From Paracoccaceae bacterium (lineage in GTDB: Bacteria > Pseudomonadota > Alphaproteobacteria > Rhodobacterales > Rhodobacteraceae), in contig NVXA01000001.1 of NCBI GenBank assembly GCA_002746395.1, positions 159,834 to 165,565 on the forward strand: a DNA stretch of 5,732 bases. The letters run 5' to 3'. Under the pieces are notes generated by a model. The model did no database searches. It had not been told where the DNA came from and was given only the letters and a program-made list of their open reading frames with translations. Both the position numbers and the translations under genes were made by a program. This document shows, one piece after another, positions 4,940 to 5,732 of the stretch. Numbering within the stretch: the stretch's first letter is position 1; each line of letters begins with the position of its first letter.

Positions 4940-4973
4940 GAAAACGCCCCGAGGTTTCCCTCGAGGCGTTTTC
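4940..4973. terminator. Strong bidirectional intrinsic terminator
   Basis: GAAAACGCC (4940-4948) pairs with GGCGTTTTC (4965-4973) and CGAGG (4950-4954) with CCTCG (4959-4963) around TTTC, with one mismatch (4949/4964). The A and T runs provide U tracts on both strands. It ends the minus-strand transcript of the DUF4202 gene and isolates the LprI-like gene from it. Confidence 0.88.
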
Positions 4974-4979
4974 AAGTTC

Positions 4980-5006
4980 CGTAGGGTGTGCGGTCCCCGC
5001 GCACCA
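4980..5006. repeat. 27-bp inverted repeat, right arm (REP-like palindrome)
   Basis: This is the partner of 4121-4147 in inverted orientation, differing only at 4996. Its internal pairing is GGTG/CACC and GCGG/CCGC with one mismatch. It starts 19 bp after the DUF4202 gene stop. No matching direct duplication is visible just outside the two arms, so there is no evidence of a recent transposition target site. Confidence 0.85.
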
Positions 5007-5025
5007 ATGCACCAAACCGTTGCCG

Positions 5026-5673
5026 CTAGCTGACTTCTCTTTTCGCCAGCACTGCGAGCATGTCTTTTTCGCGCTCGACGGCGGCCAGCACAATCCGTGT
5101 TGTTGCCTCTGGGAGGTCTAGCGCCAAGGCGGCTTGGTGGCCTTTGGTGGACATTTTGCGCAGGGTTTTGCCGACGATGTCGATCAGTTTGTCGTCGTCG
5201 TAATCGGAAAATTTGGTGACGAAATCATCCCAGTAGTACGCCAGAAATATCACATCAACCACGTTTTCCAGTGCTTGGGAGTCGGCGACACGCTTCAGAG
5301 CTTCTTTTCTTAGGAAACTACCAACCAGCGCGATATCATCTGCGCTATAGCCGTTATCGCTCATGATGTCGCCCACCAGTTCGGCGTGCAACTGGCGCAT
5401 ACCCAGACGCCATTTTTGATAGCCTTCGCGGTTCATAGGGAAAGTATCGCGCGGGATTTGCCAGCGGCGAATATGCTGGGCGCGGGCCGCGATGCGCAGA
5501 AGTTCCGAGGCATCCGGATACATCTGCTCCAGCGTTTTTGTCATCCGGTCTGCATAGGCAGTTTCGAACGGGACCGACTGGCCGTCGACGATGGTTGTGC
5601 GCGGGTCCTGCGCGTTCACCTCGTCGATGGCCGCGATTACGGCGTTGAAATTCTTTGATGGTTCAAAGGTCAT
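5026..5673 (-). CDS. DUF4202 family protein, function unknown
   Basis: The 215-residue product resembles the DUF4202 family of uncharacterised, mostly helical cytoplasmic proteins; no signal peptide or membrane segment is present. Recognisable family-like blocks are FNAVIAAIDEVNAQDPRT (9-26), ASELLRIAARAQHIRRWQIP (55-74), PMNREGYQKWRLGMRQLHAE (79-98), LRKEALKRVADSQALENVVD (121-140), FLAYYWDDF (143-151) and LRKMSTKGHQAALAL (171-185). The histidine and acidic residues (His67, His96, Glu98, Glu136, Asp140) could form a metal site, but this is inference. The start ATG (5671-5673) was chosen because AAAGGAG (5680-5686) lies 6 nt upstream; an in-frame ATG at 5715 would add 14 residues of non-family sequence and would include that ribosome binding site. 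Downstream are a REP-like hairpin and the terminator at 4940-4973. No function is assigned. Confidence 0.9.
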   Translation of the reverse strand: MTFEPSKNFNAVIAAIDEVNAQDPRTTIVDGQSVPFETAYADRMTKTLEQMYPDASELLRIAARAQHIRRWQIPRDTFPMNREGYQKWRLGMRQLHAELVGDIMSDNGYSADDIALVGSFLRKEALKRVADSQALENVVDVIFLAYYWDDFVTKFSDYDDDKLIDIVGKTLRKMSTKGHQAALALDLPEATTRIVLAAVEREKDMLAVLAKREVS

Positions 5674-5679
5674 TATACT

Positions 5680-5686
5680 CTCCTTT
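5680..5686 (-). promoter_or_regulatory. Ribosome binding site that fixes the DUF4202 gene start
   Basis: AAAGGAG on the minus strand ends 6 nt before the ATG at 5671-5673. This supports the shorter product over a start at 5715. A small TTAG-A7-CTAA hairpin (5685-5699) overlaps its upstream edge. Confidence 0.75.
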
Positions 5687-5698
5687 AGTTTTTTTCTA

Positions 5699-5704
5699 AC
5701 TATA
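5699..5704 (-). promoter_or_regulatory. Candidate -10 box for the DUF4202 gene
   Basis: TATAGT on the minus strand matches 5 of 6 consensus positions, about 26 bp upstream of the ATG, allowing a short leader. At 16-18 bp further upstream there is only GGGGCG-like sequence, so no -35 is recognisable. Confidence 0.3.
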
Positions 5705-5716
5705 CCCCAGAACAAA

Positions 5717-5732
5717 GAAAACGCCCCGCAAT
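5717..5732. terminator. Probable terminator arm cut by the right window edge
   Basis: GAAAACGCCCCG (5717-5728) repeats exactly the first 12 bases of the terminator at 4940-4973. By analogy it is probably the A-rich arm of another intrinsic terminator whose partner lies beyond the window, ending an upstream gene. The hairpin itself cannot be verified here. Confidence 0.4.

Noticed and set aside
4121..5006. Complete insertion sequence
   Set aside because: There is no transposase gene between the inverted repeats and no target-site duplication outside them.
5674..5715. In-frame upstream extension of the DUF4202 gene
   Set aside because: The extra 14 codons contain the AAAGGAG ribosome binding site and a TATAGT box, so the start at 5673 is better.

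Overview
The window looks like chromosomal DNA of an alphaproteobacterium, most probably Rhodobacteraceae (Roseobacter group). The evidence is the gene order rplO-secY-adk-rpsM-rpsK-rpoA, with adk inside the block and no rpsD between rpsK and rpoA, together with the SecY and RpoA N-terminal sequences. This placement is by recognition only. All recognised genes lie on the minus strand, so transcription runs from high to low coordinates.

Positions 1-3852 are the distal half of the spc operon joined to the alpha operon: L15 (rplO), the SecY translocon, adenylate kinase (adk), S13 (rpsM), S11 (rpsK) and the first 52 codons of RNA polymerase alpha (rpoA, cut by the window edge). secY and adk overlap by ATGA. 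rpsM starts with TTG. A near-consensus sigma70 promoter (TTGACG, 16 bp, TATAAT) lies between adk and rpsM and produces a leader of about 160 nt with several hairpins, one terminator-like. The rplO-secY and rpsK-rpoA gaps also hold strong hairpins close to ribosome binding sites.

Positions 3853-4178 carry no gene. They contain a likely rplO promoter, an array of CGTACACAA units repeated every 11 bp, and a pair of longer imperfect repeats (TTGCGGGTGG ... CGTTAACCTTT) on either side of the array.

Positions 4121-5006 form a unit bounded by two 27-bp inverted repeats (26/27 identical), each of which is itself a hairpin. Inside lie an AT-richer gene for a secreted LprI/DUF1311-type protein, a possible 15-codon leader ORF ending one base before it, and a strong bidirectional terminator. 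Upstream, at 5026-5673, is a DUF4202 family gene; at the right edge another terminator arm begins. In the usual spc operon rpmD directly precedes rplO, so here the operon is either interrupted by these accessory genes or split, and rplO appears to have its own promoter.

No complete new system is evident. The unusual content is regulatory and architectural: the inverted-repeat cassette, the 11-bp array and the structured ribosomal-protein leaders.
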